Below the pieces are notes generated by a model. The model made no database searches, was not told the origin of the DNA, and was given only the letters and a program-made list of their open reading frames with translations. A program made the position numbers and the translations under genes. Below are positions 1-13,500 of a stretch of DNA of 64,000 nucleotides, in pieces (position 1 is the stretch's first letter; the number at the start of each line of letters is the position of its first letter). This DNA is from Membranipora membranacea (Eukaryota > Bryozoa > Gymnolaemata > Cheilostomatida > Membraniporidae): the NCBI GenBank assembly GCA_914767715.1, contig OU612067.1, forward strand, positions 27,502,162-27,566,161. Reading direction: 5' to 3'.

Positions 1-3000
1 TTTGATGATACCGTTGAGTTCGTTAAGAGAAATGAGCTTGCTACTAATAACATGAGTTAGCAAGAGGGCAACTTCCTTCTTAGCGATGCCTTCGAATATG
101 TCATGCATGAGATCAGGGCAGAATGACTCCACAGCATTGAAGTATTTCAGTTCATCGAAAACGCAGGGCCCCTTGACTCCATGTTCTGATGATCCTGAGG
201 GATTGTTAACATCAGTTTGATGATCTTGAGTATTCCTGAGTAAAGACTTGTCCTCCCTTGTAGCATGCTTGGTCTCAGCCTGATGCATCTTGCAGAATCG
301 ACAGAAGTGGTTGGCAGAAAAGCTACCCATGAAACCTTGACTTTCGTTTGCTGCTAAGTTATCTCCTGGTAAATGAACAATGGTACCATATATTTTCTCT
401 GGCATTCCTGTTATAACAAGTCCATTTTCCAGTCTCTTCAGGTCTTTGATCAATGGCCGGAGAACTCTAGCATGCCCGAATTCTTTTACATCACTTGAAT
501 GGGCTATTATAGCTAGGTGTATGGATGATAGACTGCTCCTGTTTGGACAGTTTAATATGGAGAAGTAGTACATGGTGAGCTTGTTGATGCCAGATTTACT
601 TCCTAGAGGATTTCCAACCTCGATATCGTCATTGTATACTGCTATCTTGAGGGCACAGGGATGGTTTTGGAATAGCTCATTTGTCTGTATGAGAGTCGCC
701 ACACCTGCTTCATGATCCCTGAATTAACAAAGTACGGTAAATTTAAGAACCCAAAATCAGATGTGATATCAACTGAAGGTAAATCTGACAAAATTTAAAG
801 CAACCATTGGCTTAACCTGTTTTACGATGCACACAATTACACCTCGTTTGGCAAAGATGTTGGCGTTTCAGGATGGTAAGATATAGAATGTTAATGTTTA
901 GCAAAACTCTTAATGAAAAGAGTATTTCTCAGCGTACTTCTGTTGTTTAATCAAAAATGTAAAAAGGTACAAGTTCTTACCGAGTTTGATTGGATACTAC
1001 AGCGTTCCTGAATTCAGGCTTTGAGTACAGCAGTTGAAGGGTTTCCGTCAGAGGCACGTACTGTATTGTTGAAGCAACTGTTTGGGTCCCTGATGACTGA
1101 GAGTCAATTCGCGATCCTACAGCAACTTCATGTGGTCCAACCATTCCCTGAGCTATTAGTGTTTTGATTCTATGGTATTCAGTCTTGTAGTTAACAAAAG
1201 GATCGCCAACAGAGACAAAGATGTTTCTCATTTTGACCGAGAGAGTGTCATCAGCTAGCAAGAAAAAATGGAAAAAGATAAAAATATAAATTAAGTAAGA
1301 ACAAAACAATGTCATGATCAACTGCATGCAGTTGGCTTATGAACACAAGGTACAGCCAATAATCCTGTCAGTGCTACTCCTGTCATTAGTAGTCATGTTG
1401 GGGCAAGAAAAACCTCAATCTGTGGAGCTTTTCAGTATTTTTATTTATTTGTCATGTTAATGAACGAAAACTCTATTTTGAATATGGTTATAAATTGAAA
1501 TTTACAACCACAATATGGTGTTACCGTTTTACTAGCCTAAATTAATCAAATACAAGCCTAATCTTATATTCACTATATTCTGATGCTTCGAATGAGTTGT
1601 CCGCTCACGAATCAAATGAAGAATGCTTACGATTTCTATTATGATAAAACTTAAAAAAAGAACTGCCGCCAGTCTTTTTCACTAACCATTCATCTACGCC
1701 ATCATATGCTACCAAAGCTAATCAACACGATTCCTGAATTTGAATGACGATGCTACCGGAAGTAAACCTAAATGCTGTTCCCATGTATAGATTAACCCTA
1801 AAATCGACATGGTCAATGTCACTTTCATTAAAACTGTTCCTAGAAGCAATTAAACTATGACAAAAACAATTCGGGGTCATCCACATTAGTTTTTAGCTTA
1901 GGAATGGATGAAATAGAGAATATTAACCAGCCTTTCACTAGCTCCTCAGATCTTCGGCGAACATCCTCCAAAATGGTGTTCATCAGCTCCGAAGTTGCTT
2001 CTATAACATGTTGAATGGTCGACCGAGTTGTGCTTCCTTTACTGTATAACTCTAGTACGAATCTGGGAAATATAATTTAGCAGCTGATAGTGCCAGTGCA
2101 TAGTTTTTTTATTATAGTTAGCCATCTCAGACATATTGACAGAATAAGAGTGTATTTGTGAGACTTCAACTGTCATTTTTATTATTTGCTGAATAAAATT
2201 TATTGCTGTGTACAATGAGTAACTGGGTACTAACTTAGCCCAGTCAGAGTTTGTACTTAATTTATGTGTTCACCGTTGGTACTCCACCAGATTTTCCACA
2301 TTGAGTAGCATTGTTACGCAATGTGATTTGCAGGTCACATCGATCATCGCCATTTATCTGATTTTCGACAAGCAAATCAATCGCCAGTAAAACGATGGAT
2401 GGGAACTTACCTTGAGACAAACGATTCTATGTGAGCGGACCCGTCCATTTGTATATCAGCACATGTGTTGTCGGCATCTTCCTGACACATATCATCTACT
2501 GAAGGCTCTGGACATTGACCTGCATACATTCATCAAGGCATATTAATTACAGCTTTTAAAGGGTCCAAAATAAATTCATTGACTTTTATGTCACATTCAA
2601 GCCCAGCCAATGCACAATGGGTCTCCTTGCTCATGGACGCTTTCTTGAACAGAAGGGAAGTCAGCTCATCATTTTACTAAGAGTCAAGATCAAGATTAGA
2701 ATGAAACTGTATTGAGGATGGATAACATGTCTTCAGCTCACCTAGTGCAGTCGGCAACATTTGTTCTGGCTGAGATACGTCCTCAGGAGTTTTTGTGTAG
2801 TTTGTCTCTTCTACATTTGAATCATGAGAACATTTGCCTTCTATAAATTATAAAATAACACTGGTACTTAGCATGGGCATCGTGAAGTCCTTTTCCGCAA
2901 TGTAAATGCCAGTCACATACAGAGTTATTTTTCAATCGGTAAGTCATTGTTTTTAGAACCAAGATAGCAAATCTCAGTTCAATCCTCCTATTATATTGAA

Positions 3001-6000
3001 GTCAGTATTTAAGACAAACTTCTTGACCTGCAAGTTCTCATTCCACTTTCCACAGTTAGGACGCATACCTGGGAAATTGCTCTGCTGAATCTTAGAATTT
3101 GGCCCGTGTTTACTTGTGACATGGTTGGTGAACTTTCTTGTACCCGTCGTGTTAAATGTACAGTTTCCACATTGCTGAAATAAACAATTATCAAAACAAT
3201 GCAAATGAGGAGGACATCGATATTATCTTTGAGCAGCCAAATGATGACTTGTTGAAAAAAATTCTAACAATTTTGAAAACGTCACAAGAGTTTTTGTAAA
3301 CGAAATTTTGCTGCTCAGCATAGGCACACAAGCTGAAAAATTCAAGCGAAGTTATTCAAGAGCACTTTTCTGGCATATCGAACAATCTACATGCTTTACC
3401 AGAAAGAGGTATACACCCGAGGGCGCTGGGGGCTGGCACAGTCAACCTTTAAAGCTCCCCCAATGTGATTCAAACCCACAACTCTTGCAGCACTAATCGC
3501 CTGGTGCCGCAAGATCTACATGCTTTACCATATAGTATTCAGACAGGCGACAGGGATATATCCAAAGAGCTATAATACCTCTAGAGTGGACAATGCAGTG
3601 CTCAAATGAGAAAATTCATGGCACAAAGAACGCAATCGGTTAGCAAAAGCTAAAAGGCAGATCATTGACTTTATCATTTGCAATGAAGTTAAATTATTTG
3701 CACACATAGCCATTTCCCCATGTATTTAGCACCATGCAGATCACTAAAAGGTCATTTCTCTAGCAGTCAGTGGATTAATATTCACTGTCTTCTCACATTA
3801 AAATAATCCAAAATCTCAACTGCAAACACATCCTTTTAAATTGCAACTACAGGGCTATCTGGTTGTCCTTGCCAGCCATGGTAGGTATGTGTCCTGTGTC
3901 TGAAGATATACCTTCATAACCAGCAAGTTCGCTTCATCTGTACAATACAACCTACGATGACTTGAGATAACAGGGGTTGCAGGTAGCCAGTTTTAAAAAC
4001 TGATTGTAGGCGCGACAGAAGACAGCTACTTCTGTGATTTGCAGTAGCAATTTACATAATTTTCAGATTCAGATTTTATGCTGATTCAATTCAAGTGTAA
4101 GATTTAGGGCTTTGATTACATGGCATTCAATTCAGTCACCAAGTGCTACCCAGGTGGCAGCTGGAGGTTTTTGTAGTGCCGGAACTTTTCAACAACTGTA
4201 CACAATTTTTGTCATACAATTTTTGCTCAGCTGCATGTTACTGTTAGTATACAATAAGAATTGAAATCTTCAAACTAACTGGGTTCTAACCAGGTTAAGT
4301 CAACATTCTACCTACCCACGAGACTGTGCTGGAGCATACCCTCACAGAGTAAGGATATATATAATATATTCATATATATCTTTACTATGTGATAACCTGT
4401 TATCATAATACTGAAATGTGGCATTTGAAGTTTATGAGTTTCACCTCCAACTGCTACTTTACTAAGGTGTAAAAGACTTGTACTCTTTTACTCTTACATT
4501 CTAATATGCTAATTGCTACTAATACAGTTGTACAGAATGTAATCAATGTCAGTTGCATGGTACTGTACGGATAAAATAAACTCACTGAGTGTGTAGGAGC
4601 TTTAATAAGAGACACCCGACACAGCTATCATAATTGGCAAGAACACTCAGCGGTAAAAACCGGCAACACCTGTAATTGCTTACTAAGATGTTTCCACTGT
4701 TGAATTTTGGAGAACATAGAGAGAATTTTTACTCTTTACTAGAGAAATGACTTGCGATTGCACGGCATCATTGTGAAAAAGTGGCCATAACAACCCCAAA
4801 AATTAAATTGGCATAATACTCATAACTCTAGCAGCATAAAGCTAGCCTTGTTCATGCGGCCAAAAAAAACCAAGACCCGTGGTCACGTGAACAAGGCTAG
4901 CACAAAGCTTGTCCAGGGAAGTAATTTTAGTGTGACAAAATATTGCAGTTGCCTTTTGAATATTTAAAATTAATCTATCTCTCTACTCTCTAGAAAGTAT
5001 GGGAACATGATAATATGAAACAAAGAACTAGTGCATCAGCTTACAAATTAGAGCTATTGATAAAGGCACTAAATTCTATGGTTATTGTCAATACCCAAGC
5101 CCTAAACCATGAGTTTAACACTATAGAGTTGACAAGCTGGTACTGAACTGATAGAATTATCTGGCTGAATGTGCAAATATATAATAACAGAGACAGGACA
5201 CACCTAAATATAGCTGGTAGGAACTATCCATGGCAAAACCAGCTAGCCCTATAATTGCGATTTAAGAGGATGTGGTTGTGATTTTGGCCTATCTTAATGG
5301 GAGACCATGGGATATTTTTCCGCTGACTGCTAGAAAAATTATCTGCAAGTGATCTACACTGTATTACATGAAATTTTCCTTTACAAAAAACATTAAGTTC
5401 TCTAAAACTCAATTTTCATGCCCAATGATAATAGTCTTAATGATGTAAACACTAGCCATGCACAATCAGATTCCATTATGTCATGGATTTACACAATTAG
5501 TTTTCTAAAATTTTTACAACTCCTTCAGCTAAGTTCAATGACCAAACCCTACTGTGACTTAATGCTAGAATTCAATAGCTAAGCTATTCAACTCACTCAC
5601 AAAGAACACTCAGTGGCAAAAACCGGCAACATCTGTAGTTGCTAACTAAGATGTATTCGTGAGTGGATTTGGAGAACATTGAGCTATTTTTACCTCACTA
5701 CTAGAGCAATGACTTGCAATTGCAAGGTATCATTATGAAAAAGGGGATACAACTGCACCAAAACTTAAGTTTGCGTGCCCAATTATAATACTCATAACTC
5801 TAGCAGCATAAAGCTGGTCCAGGCAAGAATCTTTAGTGTGACAAAATATTGCAGTTGCCTTTCGAAGTTTTAAAATTAACCTATCTCTCTACTCTCTAGA
5901 AAGTATGGGAACATGAGAATATGAAACAAAGAACTAGTGCATCAGCTTACAAATTAGAGCTATTGATAAAGACCCTCAATTCTATGCTTAATTGTCAATA

Positions 6001-7235
6001 CCCAATTCCTAAACCATGAGTTAAACACTATAGAGTTGACAGTGCAGTGCTCAAAGCCAGGTCTTTTTCTTAAATATTTACAACTCCTTCAGCTAAGTCA
6101 AATGACCAAACCCTACTGCTTGAATTCGATAGCTAAGCAATTCAATTCTGATGGGTGTTTCTGAGACAACAAAATATGGTTTTGAAATTTCATTCACTAT
6201 GGTCCCATGCCTCGAAATTGTGGTTTAATTCGATTTTGAACGATGAATGCTAACAATTTCCATGATGGAAAAACCTGAAAAACAACTGCCGCTGCTGGGA
6301 CTGAACCAGGATCTCCCTCGTCAGCACCCTTTGAAGTCATTTTGTGCAAGCGCTCGCTGACCGTTCAGCCACACCTAATTGGATTTAGTTAGATTCAAAA
6401 AAGTCATTCGTCACAATCGGAATATGACTTTAATGGCAATTACTCCCGAAATTGCAACATGGGACCATTGTGATTATGATATCGCTCTTTGAAAATTGTA
6501 TGTAATATGTCACTGTTAATAAATATGTAACTTGGATCATAACTCACCAGCTGATCCGGAATACCTCTGTATCCCTTGTGATGTGTCTCACGTAGATGAG
6601 TCATCAACCGTCGCACACTAAGATCCCTGAACTGAAGATGACAATATGAGCATTTCAGTGGACTCGCACTTTGGTTTTCGGTGACAGAAGCTAAAAAAAT
6701 GATATGGCTGAACTTGAAAAGAGCATGTAAAATTGTCTGCTTAATCAGTAGATCCTTGAAGATATAGGAATAATGGGTAATTAGGGCATTTCACACATAG
6801 TTTTAATAGGTGGTCAAATGGAAGGACCTACATCAGTACTCATTCAAATCTGCAAAACTAAATGAACAACCTGCACAATTTACTGTGCTCTTCCACAATT
6901 GGAAGAAAATGGTCTTTTCATATTTCACTATGCACTGAAAAACTAGATATTATCCATGGAATTAATATATGTTCGTTATTTTTAAGCCTATAGTTTCATC
7001 ACATTCTTTGAATCTCAGACAAAATTCTCAACTATTGGATCTGCATCTGAGACGATCTCCGAAGGTGAAGAGGTAATAGATTTATAGCCAAAACATTGCT
7101 GTATTAGATTATATTATCAACATCCATTGGGGAAGGGAAGGGTAGGGTAGGGAATAGGCCTACATTTGCAAGCAAAATGGAAATGTGTGCAGGCAGGCAT
7201 AGCAAACGGGTTCAGAACAACTTACCTGACTCCAT
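1..7235 (-). CDS. C2H2-finger/CACTA (tnp2)-like transposase-related gene, 3' end outside window
   Basis: Eight minus-strand exons can be spliced in frame: 7226-7235 (ATG GAG TCA G), 6548-6690, 3069-3174, 2742-2840, 2411-2519, 1932-2062, 981-1254 and 1-718 (continues left). Exon 2 carries a finger C-x2-C...H-x5-H (LKCSYCHLQF). Exon 3 carries C-x2-C...H-x4-H (QCGNCTFNTT). Exon 6 holds a motif (FVLELYSKGSTTRS) typical of this family. Exon 8 has VGNPLGSKSG, LPGDNLAANESQGF, FCRFC and CPDLMHDIFEGI, which I recognise as the conserved core of a multicopy animal family related to tnp2 of En/Spm (CACTA) elements. In that family such proteins are DDE-type transposases or relatives. No stop codon interrupts any exon. 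The intron 1258-1931 side needs a GC donor (see findings). The gene is divergent from the SAMD3-like gene. It may be an active transposase or a domesticated copy. The family assignment is from recalled motifs only. Confidence 0.7.
1571..1790. mobile_element. MITE family A, copy 1 (shortened)
   Basis: Starts CACTATATTC and ends CCCATGTATAG, inverted relative to each other and flanked on both sides by ATT. It shares interior sequence with the copies at 6195-6472 and 24027-24333, including the A-box-like part of a tRNA-like segment (GATGAATGGTTAGTG on the minus strand). It lies in an intron of the transposase-related gene. Confidence 0.55.
3440..3520 (-). repeat. tRNA-like (SINE-like) segment
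   Basis: On the minus strand it shows an A-box-like GGCGATTAGTGCTGC followed about 35 bases later by a B-box-like GGGTTTGAATCACA. It is flanked by two direct copies of TCTACATGCTTTACCA (near 3388 and 3510). No cloverleaf acceptor stem is evident, so this is a tRNA-derived repeat, not a tRNA gene. It lies in intron 2 of the transposase-related gene. Confidence 0.35.
4639..6145. repeat. Large direct duplication inside an intron
   Basis: 4639-5133 is repeated at 5602-6040 with about 10 percent differences and indels. Both start AAGAACACTCAG and end near CTATAGAGTTGAC. The following block with TACAACTCCTTCAGCTAAG is likewise present near 5518 and 6070. This looks like a roughly 1-kb tandem duplication with deletions in the second unit. 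It contains no coding signal. It occupies most of the second intron of the transposase-related gene. Confidence 0.7.
6195..6472. mobile_element. MITE family A, copy 2, with embedded tRNA-like segment
   Basis: Inverted ends CACTATGGTCCCATG and CATGGGACCATTGTG, flanked by ATT on each side. The interior on the minus strand (about 6375 to 6290) has an A-box-like TGGCTGAACGGTCAGCG and a B-box-like TGGTTCAGTCCC at near-tRNA spacing. No transposase is encoded, so it is non-autonomous. Confidence 0.65.
7129..7152 (+). promoter_or_regulatory. G-rich run in the divergent promoter region
   Basis: Five runs of three or four G separated by AA or TA lie in the first intron of the minus-strand gene, about 75 bases from its start codon and 360 from the start codon of the plus-strand gene. 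The pattern fits a G-quadruplex-forming sequence. Placement between two divergent starts suggests, but does not show, a regulatory role. Confidence 0.35.
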
Positions 7236-7511
7236 TGTTTATTGCAACAGAATATCCTTTCTTTAACTTCAATTATCTTCAGAGATGCTATCAGTTGTTC
7301 ACACCATGAACAGCAAACAGTGGCAGAGAATAGTCTTCAAAGAAAAGTAATAACAATTTTAGAGCAAAATATATTTTGCTTAGAACTTATGTGATGGAGC
7401 CTTTACAATGGGGAGATTAAGGTGAAGAAATAATAGCATACAAAATTGGTTACTGTTTATAGTTTAAGTCATTGCTAGAAGTGTAATCATTACATCACCC
7501 GCATTGCAACG
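7236..7511. promoter_or_regulatory. Short intergenic region between divergent start codons
   Basis: These 276 bases separate the start codons of the transposase-related gene (minus) and the SAMD3-like gene (plus). It must contain both 5' untranslated regions and probably a bidirectional promoter, unless untranslated upstream exons exist. I see no convincing TATA box. Core promoter elements were not identified. Confidence 0.4.
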
Positions 7512-10500
7512 ATGAGCATAACAGGAGCCATGTCAACATTACTAGAGGAGGATTTTGAATTTGATGAACACATACTTCATCAATTTGGGCAGAATGTTGT
7601 CAGCATAGCTCAAGGTAAGAACAATGACTGTGCATTTTCGGTATTTAATTCATCAGGTTTTGGAATGAAGTTCATTGGTTCTGGAATTAGAAAGATTTAT
7701 CCTAACTTAAAAAGCCTACTGGTTTAAAACTTGTTTATAAGTAGTTGATGAGAAAAATTTCCACAGCAAGAGTGAATGATTGCTGTACTAGGCATACAAT
7801 GTTAGTTTCAGACTGTTTTCACCTAAGTAGCCACCGACCATTATATTCTACCCCCAGCACAGAAGTGACATTGTGATGCGACCCTCAGCAGAAATGTCAT
7901 GGATAAGTATAGTGGATAAGATAAGCTAATCATGTTCCTGTTAATTGTAGAGCACAAAATAAACTCAGTTGAAGTATTCCGAAAGCTGGATTATCAAGAT
8001 CTAAACATGTTTACTTCTGACTATTCAGTATTAGTAGAGCTGCGGAGCTACTACAAGTCACTACAGGTATGGGTTAATTTTTTTTTCATAATAAGGCCTA
8101 CTTGCCAATCTAACCATTGATCTAACCAAGGAGTAACAACTTGAGTAAAGAATAACTTCCGACTGATGTTGGTTGGAAATATATATACATATATTATACC
8201 TCTATAAATTAATAGGTCACAGGTCTACTCCAAAATCCCAGGTTTTGTAGTAGACCTGTGGAATAGATGTCATTTTTTCATGGTGGGTGTTTAATTCATT
8301 TGCCAGTGCAACAAACAGCTACAGTTCAAGCAAGTTCATGCCATGAATCAATGTTAAATAAGGCGCAACTGTTCACATTTCTTTCATCTGTTTGAATGCT
8401 CCAAGTAAAATAATCATACTAGTTCATCTTACTCACCTTCTTTAATTTATTATCAGTGCAACTCCTTAGGTTCCTCGTCTGTAACTGTAGTATTGTCTGA
8501 AATTATTGCTCACTAAACACTACTCTGATTAGCTCAATAGTTGATACATCCTGCTAATTGGTTCCTTAGAACAAAAAGCTCTCACAATTGGTCATGACTC
8601 TCTTTTAAAAAAAGGCACCAAAATGATTTAAGTGGTAGTTTCACTTTCCATACAAACTGAAACTACCTTGAACATAACTATTTGGGATTTCCATGTGTGG
8701 ATAGTCAATGACAACGGGGATTTTCCTGACAACCAGCGCTATTTGTCAAGCAGTTAGGTACACCAATGAACTAAACTTAGTTCATTGGGTACAACCCTTT
8801 GATTATGGCTTGTCATGCAGGCTACTATGTTAACAGCTTGAACTTCACAGTGTGGAATTGACATGCACAGTTGCCTGTACTGTAATAGTAGCCTACCGTA
8901 CAGACATTTTCTTGGCTCATTTCTTTCCATAAGTATAAGGTGAAACTTTTCTTGAATTAACATGCTGGAGAAGCTTATCCATAGGCACCTGAGTTACAAG
9001 CATGTATACATTGCCAATGTCTATGATCATAGAAAGTGGCAAAGTATACATGCTTGTAACTCCATATGGCTATGAGCCTATCCAACAAGTTTGTCAACTC
9101 ACAATCACCAGTAGATCAATGATGTGAATGATTGGAAATGTGGCCATGACTGAACAAGCAGGCACTTTTAAGCTGTTACACTCTTTGTTGATGTGAAGCT
9201 CTAACCATCTAAATCTTCCTTTAACAGACTTCCACTGTCTTACAAAAAAGAACTAGCTCACCGACTTTGACACCGAGTGGTCCTCAATCAAAACGACTGA
9301 GCACTTCAACCCCAATGGTGAGTGAATGACCCATTATGATGAGTAAAACATCTGTATGGCTGGAAAACTGTTCTGACTTTAAATTGATTGTAAACGAAAC
9401 ACAAGGAGTCAATCAGCCATCAAAATTTGCCTGTTTTGTGAAGACTTAACATAATCTCTAGCATTTGATCAACTTAGTGGATGACATCAATTACTGTTGG
9501 TCCAAAAGTTTGTTGACTCCCCAAGCCTGATTTGACCAAGCGTTATATACACTTTTGTCATCGGTCTCTGCCACTACAGTAACTGATACACAATGACAGA
9601 AGATGATACATATCTGTCAATAAAAATTCTTCTGTATTCTGGAAACCCTATTCATGCTGACTTGATGGATGTTGTTGGGTTCGTTTTAGATGCCACATCT
9701 TATGAAAGACGATGAGAGTGATGATGATAATGGTTTGCAGGTATGTAACTTGTGCTATTTTCATGTTATTGATCAATGGTTGATTTTGATTAATAACTGT
9801 ATGACAGAAGTGCACCACATACACCTGAAGTAATTTTGCCGAGGTTCATGTCGTCCATATTTTATAGCCACGGAAAAACAATTCCACAAAAAGCTGTGCT
9901 ATTTCGGAATTTGAAGCTGGTTTGTGAAAATATTGCAATCTGACTCAAGTGACATATATTTTGCACCATAATAAACCCCTTGATATATTTGATTGATCAA
10001 ACATGCTTCTGATGAACTAGAGATTGTTAGATCACAACTCAGAGCAGGGGGAGGCTATTTGATGACATGAACAACATGGAATATTTTTGTCACAAAATAT
10101 TCATTCGTACAAAGTGAATTACAATCTCATATCAGGTGCATCAAATGTTCTCACAGTTATTAGCTCATTAGCCTTGGCGATTTCGGAAATTATTTATGAC
10201 TGGGTGAATAGCAGTCGTAAAATTCATAGAGCTAATCGACCTCATTTATATAGTTACAATAGTCAATGATCAATTTAAACAGTTTGCCTTTGGTGGCACA
10301 CACACCGATATAAATTTTTTATGCCACATGTGGCGAGTGGCAGTGTCCAGAACATTTTCCAGGGTCTTTACTTTAACAGTTTTCAAAGAGACAGTGCTCA
10401 GGTCAGGCTAATACCATTGGAGTTTATGATATTTTGAGTTTTAAATTGTCCATGAAGTGTCTCCAGTCTAGCAATCAGGATGGTCGAGCAAGGCTTGCAA

Positions 10501-13500
10501 CTAAAAAAATACTGTGTCATCAATATGTTAGTACACAAATTATTTTGTTTGGATGTAGGTGACAAATGAAAGTATTCTCAACAGACCCAACATGAAATCA
10601 GAATCTAACACTTCAGCAGACTCAAACTCACTACTGACACATTACAGAGCATCATGGAGCATGGAGTCAGAAAGCAAAGTAAAAGTTACCAACCTTCCAA
10701 CAACAACGGTGAGATAAAAGTCTTGAATCCACCCAACATTTGTTTACTTATGTCATGTATTCAAATTTTGGAAAAATTGTCTAGTTTACAATGTATTGGT
10801 GGTTATCCATTATTACTGCTGAGTTCCTGTGCTACAAGCAACACCCCCTTGTCCATCAAATCACAATTATGGTTTTATGCAAGCAGGGAGGGTGTAAGAA
10901 GCATTACAATGAATATCTGTATAAAGTTGTTTCCCCCTTGACATTAAGGGGATAACTCCGAACAGTTTGATTCTTGCCGAGATATACGTATTGTCAAGCA
11001 TAGACACTCCAGACAAAATAAACCTCTCATTATATATCAATGTAATATTTTCTGAAAGACCTTCAATGCAAGTGGTATTTCTTACAGTGCTCATCGAACG
11101 AAAGTCATAATACTGAGGCAGCTCATACTTCTAAGGTGCCCAAGACATCCCTGATTTGTCAGACTCCTCCCAGTACACCAAAGGAACCTAAAAAACCTGA
11201 CTCTTTCCTGCTCTCACAGTTTGTAAGTAGTATTTTGTTCTGTTTTCGTTGAGAAATAAACAATAACTTATGAAGATAGTCACAGGTGTTGCTAATTCCA
11301 TTTTTCTTATGCTCGCTCATTATCATATTGTTTAAGCTGTGGTGTGAGTGAATAAATATATATTCGATATTGACTGTCAGTGCAGGGTTCCAACCTGTGC
11401 ACTGCCTGTGTAGCTGTTGTTACTCTAGTATACAAGCAATCATATTGTGCCTATGCATAAAGGATTTTTACTGAACTTATCATTTCAAATTTCGTAGATT
11501 GTGCAATAGAAACTGCATGAGATAAAGTTATTGTTAAGAAATCACATTTTTGGTATCATTCTCGAATTCTCAGTCTAATTTAGAAAACCCATTTTCGCTT
11601 AAAGTTGATATGTGAAGGCACTAGAAAGTTACTACTATAATGATAGTATATACAAAATAGTACCCTTTTAGTACCTTCCATCTCAACTTTTGAATTGAAA
11701 TCAGTGGAATCTTTGCCACTTCCTGTTGATAAACCTTTCTAAATTAGGCTAAGAACTCTAGAGTGTCACTAAAAACCTGATTCCTTCATTATACCACTGA
11801 GATTTGATTCGCCAATTCTTTATTTTCATTTTTGGTCTTCTCAAGTATCATGGGGATTTTGTTACAGTGTTCCAGTCTCCGATTAGACTTCAAAAGCATT
11901 CTCGATCCCGTCATTGTTAACTTGGAGCTGCAAAAGCTGAGGGATATCGCCAAATCGGAAGAGATGCCGAGCTGGGAGAAGCGTCACGTTCTCAACCAAT
12001 CAGCAGCTTATGTGGAGAACCAAGTGTATGACAGATTCGGCACATAGTGAGTGGATATTATAACAAAAGGAAATATGTGGTTCTCAAGTAATGCCTTCCA
12101 CCGCTAAAACCTGCACAAGTACCACTTAGTTTCATGAGTAAATTTTTAGGTAGACAGTAGACAATCAGAAAGTTCTGTTGTAATTTGAATTTATTGGAAA
12201 CCACGAAAAATGCAAAACAAATCGTAGAGCAAGCGACCAATATCTATTACCTTATTATCAACATGAAATATATATGTATATATATCTTTATATTTTATGT
12301 ATATTATACTAGTTAATCAGAATTGTTTTTGGATAGAATCAAGCTCAATGTGGTCTAGTGCAATTGGTTAGCAAGCTTATTATCCACTGTCAGGAGATTA
12401 ATTGCAGTAGTTAGTAAGGGACCTATTGGGTGAGCAATCTAACAAGTGGATTGTCCCAACTTTCAGCGCCTTGGGTGTTTCTACTACCTTGTGTTTTGAG
12501 ATTCTCAATCACTTTCAAACTTACAAGCATAACTCCTACTTCATTTCTTACAGTTTGATCGACAAAATGGTGAAGTCTGTGCTTGCCCGGAAATTAGTTG
12601 AATTCTTCCCATGTCTGAGTGACAAACATCCATCAAGGTCTGGCCATGTAAGTTGAGTTAAGATGATAAGTTATGTTCAGTGACAAATGTAAACAATGCA
12701 CTATCACGACAACTGATAGGAGTTGTCTATAAGAAGTCAGAGGGGAGAAAACTACTGCTGTGCAATTTTAATTTTACTTTTGTCACTATTGACATATATG
12801 TAAACAGAATGATTTAATTGCCTCCCTGTATATTATTATGTAGCCAAATATGCATTTCTTTATCACAGTTTAATTGGTTCTCCTAACCTGAATGGTTATT
12901 CATTTAGTTTCTCTTCTGATTTATTTTGACACGGCATTTTATTTCTTTGTAGGAAAGTCTCTTCAGGGAATTTCCTCGTCAGGATGGGGTGCTGCACTTC
13001 CTGTTTAAAAACAGGAAGCACAGGAAGAGGCTACCTGCATCACCAAAAACCAGAGGAAATAACCCTGTAGCAATTGATGAGAATGTGATGGATGTGGACG
13101 ACTACAGGATTGCAAGTAAGTCCGGTGTTTTGCAAGGAAGCACATTCTATAGTGTGAATATACCATCACACTTATCTTTTAACCTTAGCCATGTTCAAAC
13201 AAATTGTTTAATTTAGTTTACGGTGGTATAGGAAATGTGCACACAATCAGCCTGCAATTGATCGAATCGTATTTGTGACTGGGGAAATCAAAGAGTAAGG
13301 ACCGATGTTTGTATTTTGTCTTAAGACTCAAATGCATCGTATGCAATAAAATCAGAACGATTAAATCTTTGCTCCATTATTGGCTGATTGTGTGCACATT
13401 TCTGTCCACCATAGTAATCGTAGTTTATGTGGCAATGCCAATCTATTTTCTACCTTGATATTCAACAGTTGAGGAGATGCAAGCCAGCCCCGAATATAGA

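Noticed and set aside
977-1327. Secreted or membrane protein with hydrophobic N-terminus (YLIYIFIFFHFFLL)
   Set aside because: The hydrophobic part is translated intron. A splice acceptor at 1255-1257 precedes the real exon of the transposase-related gene.
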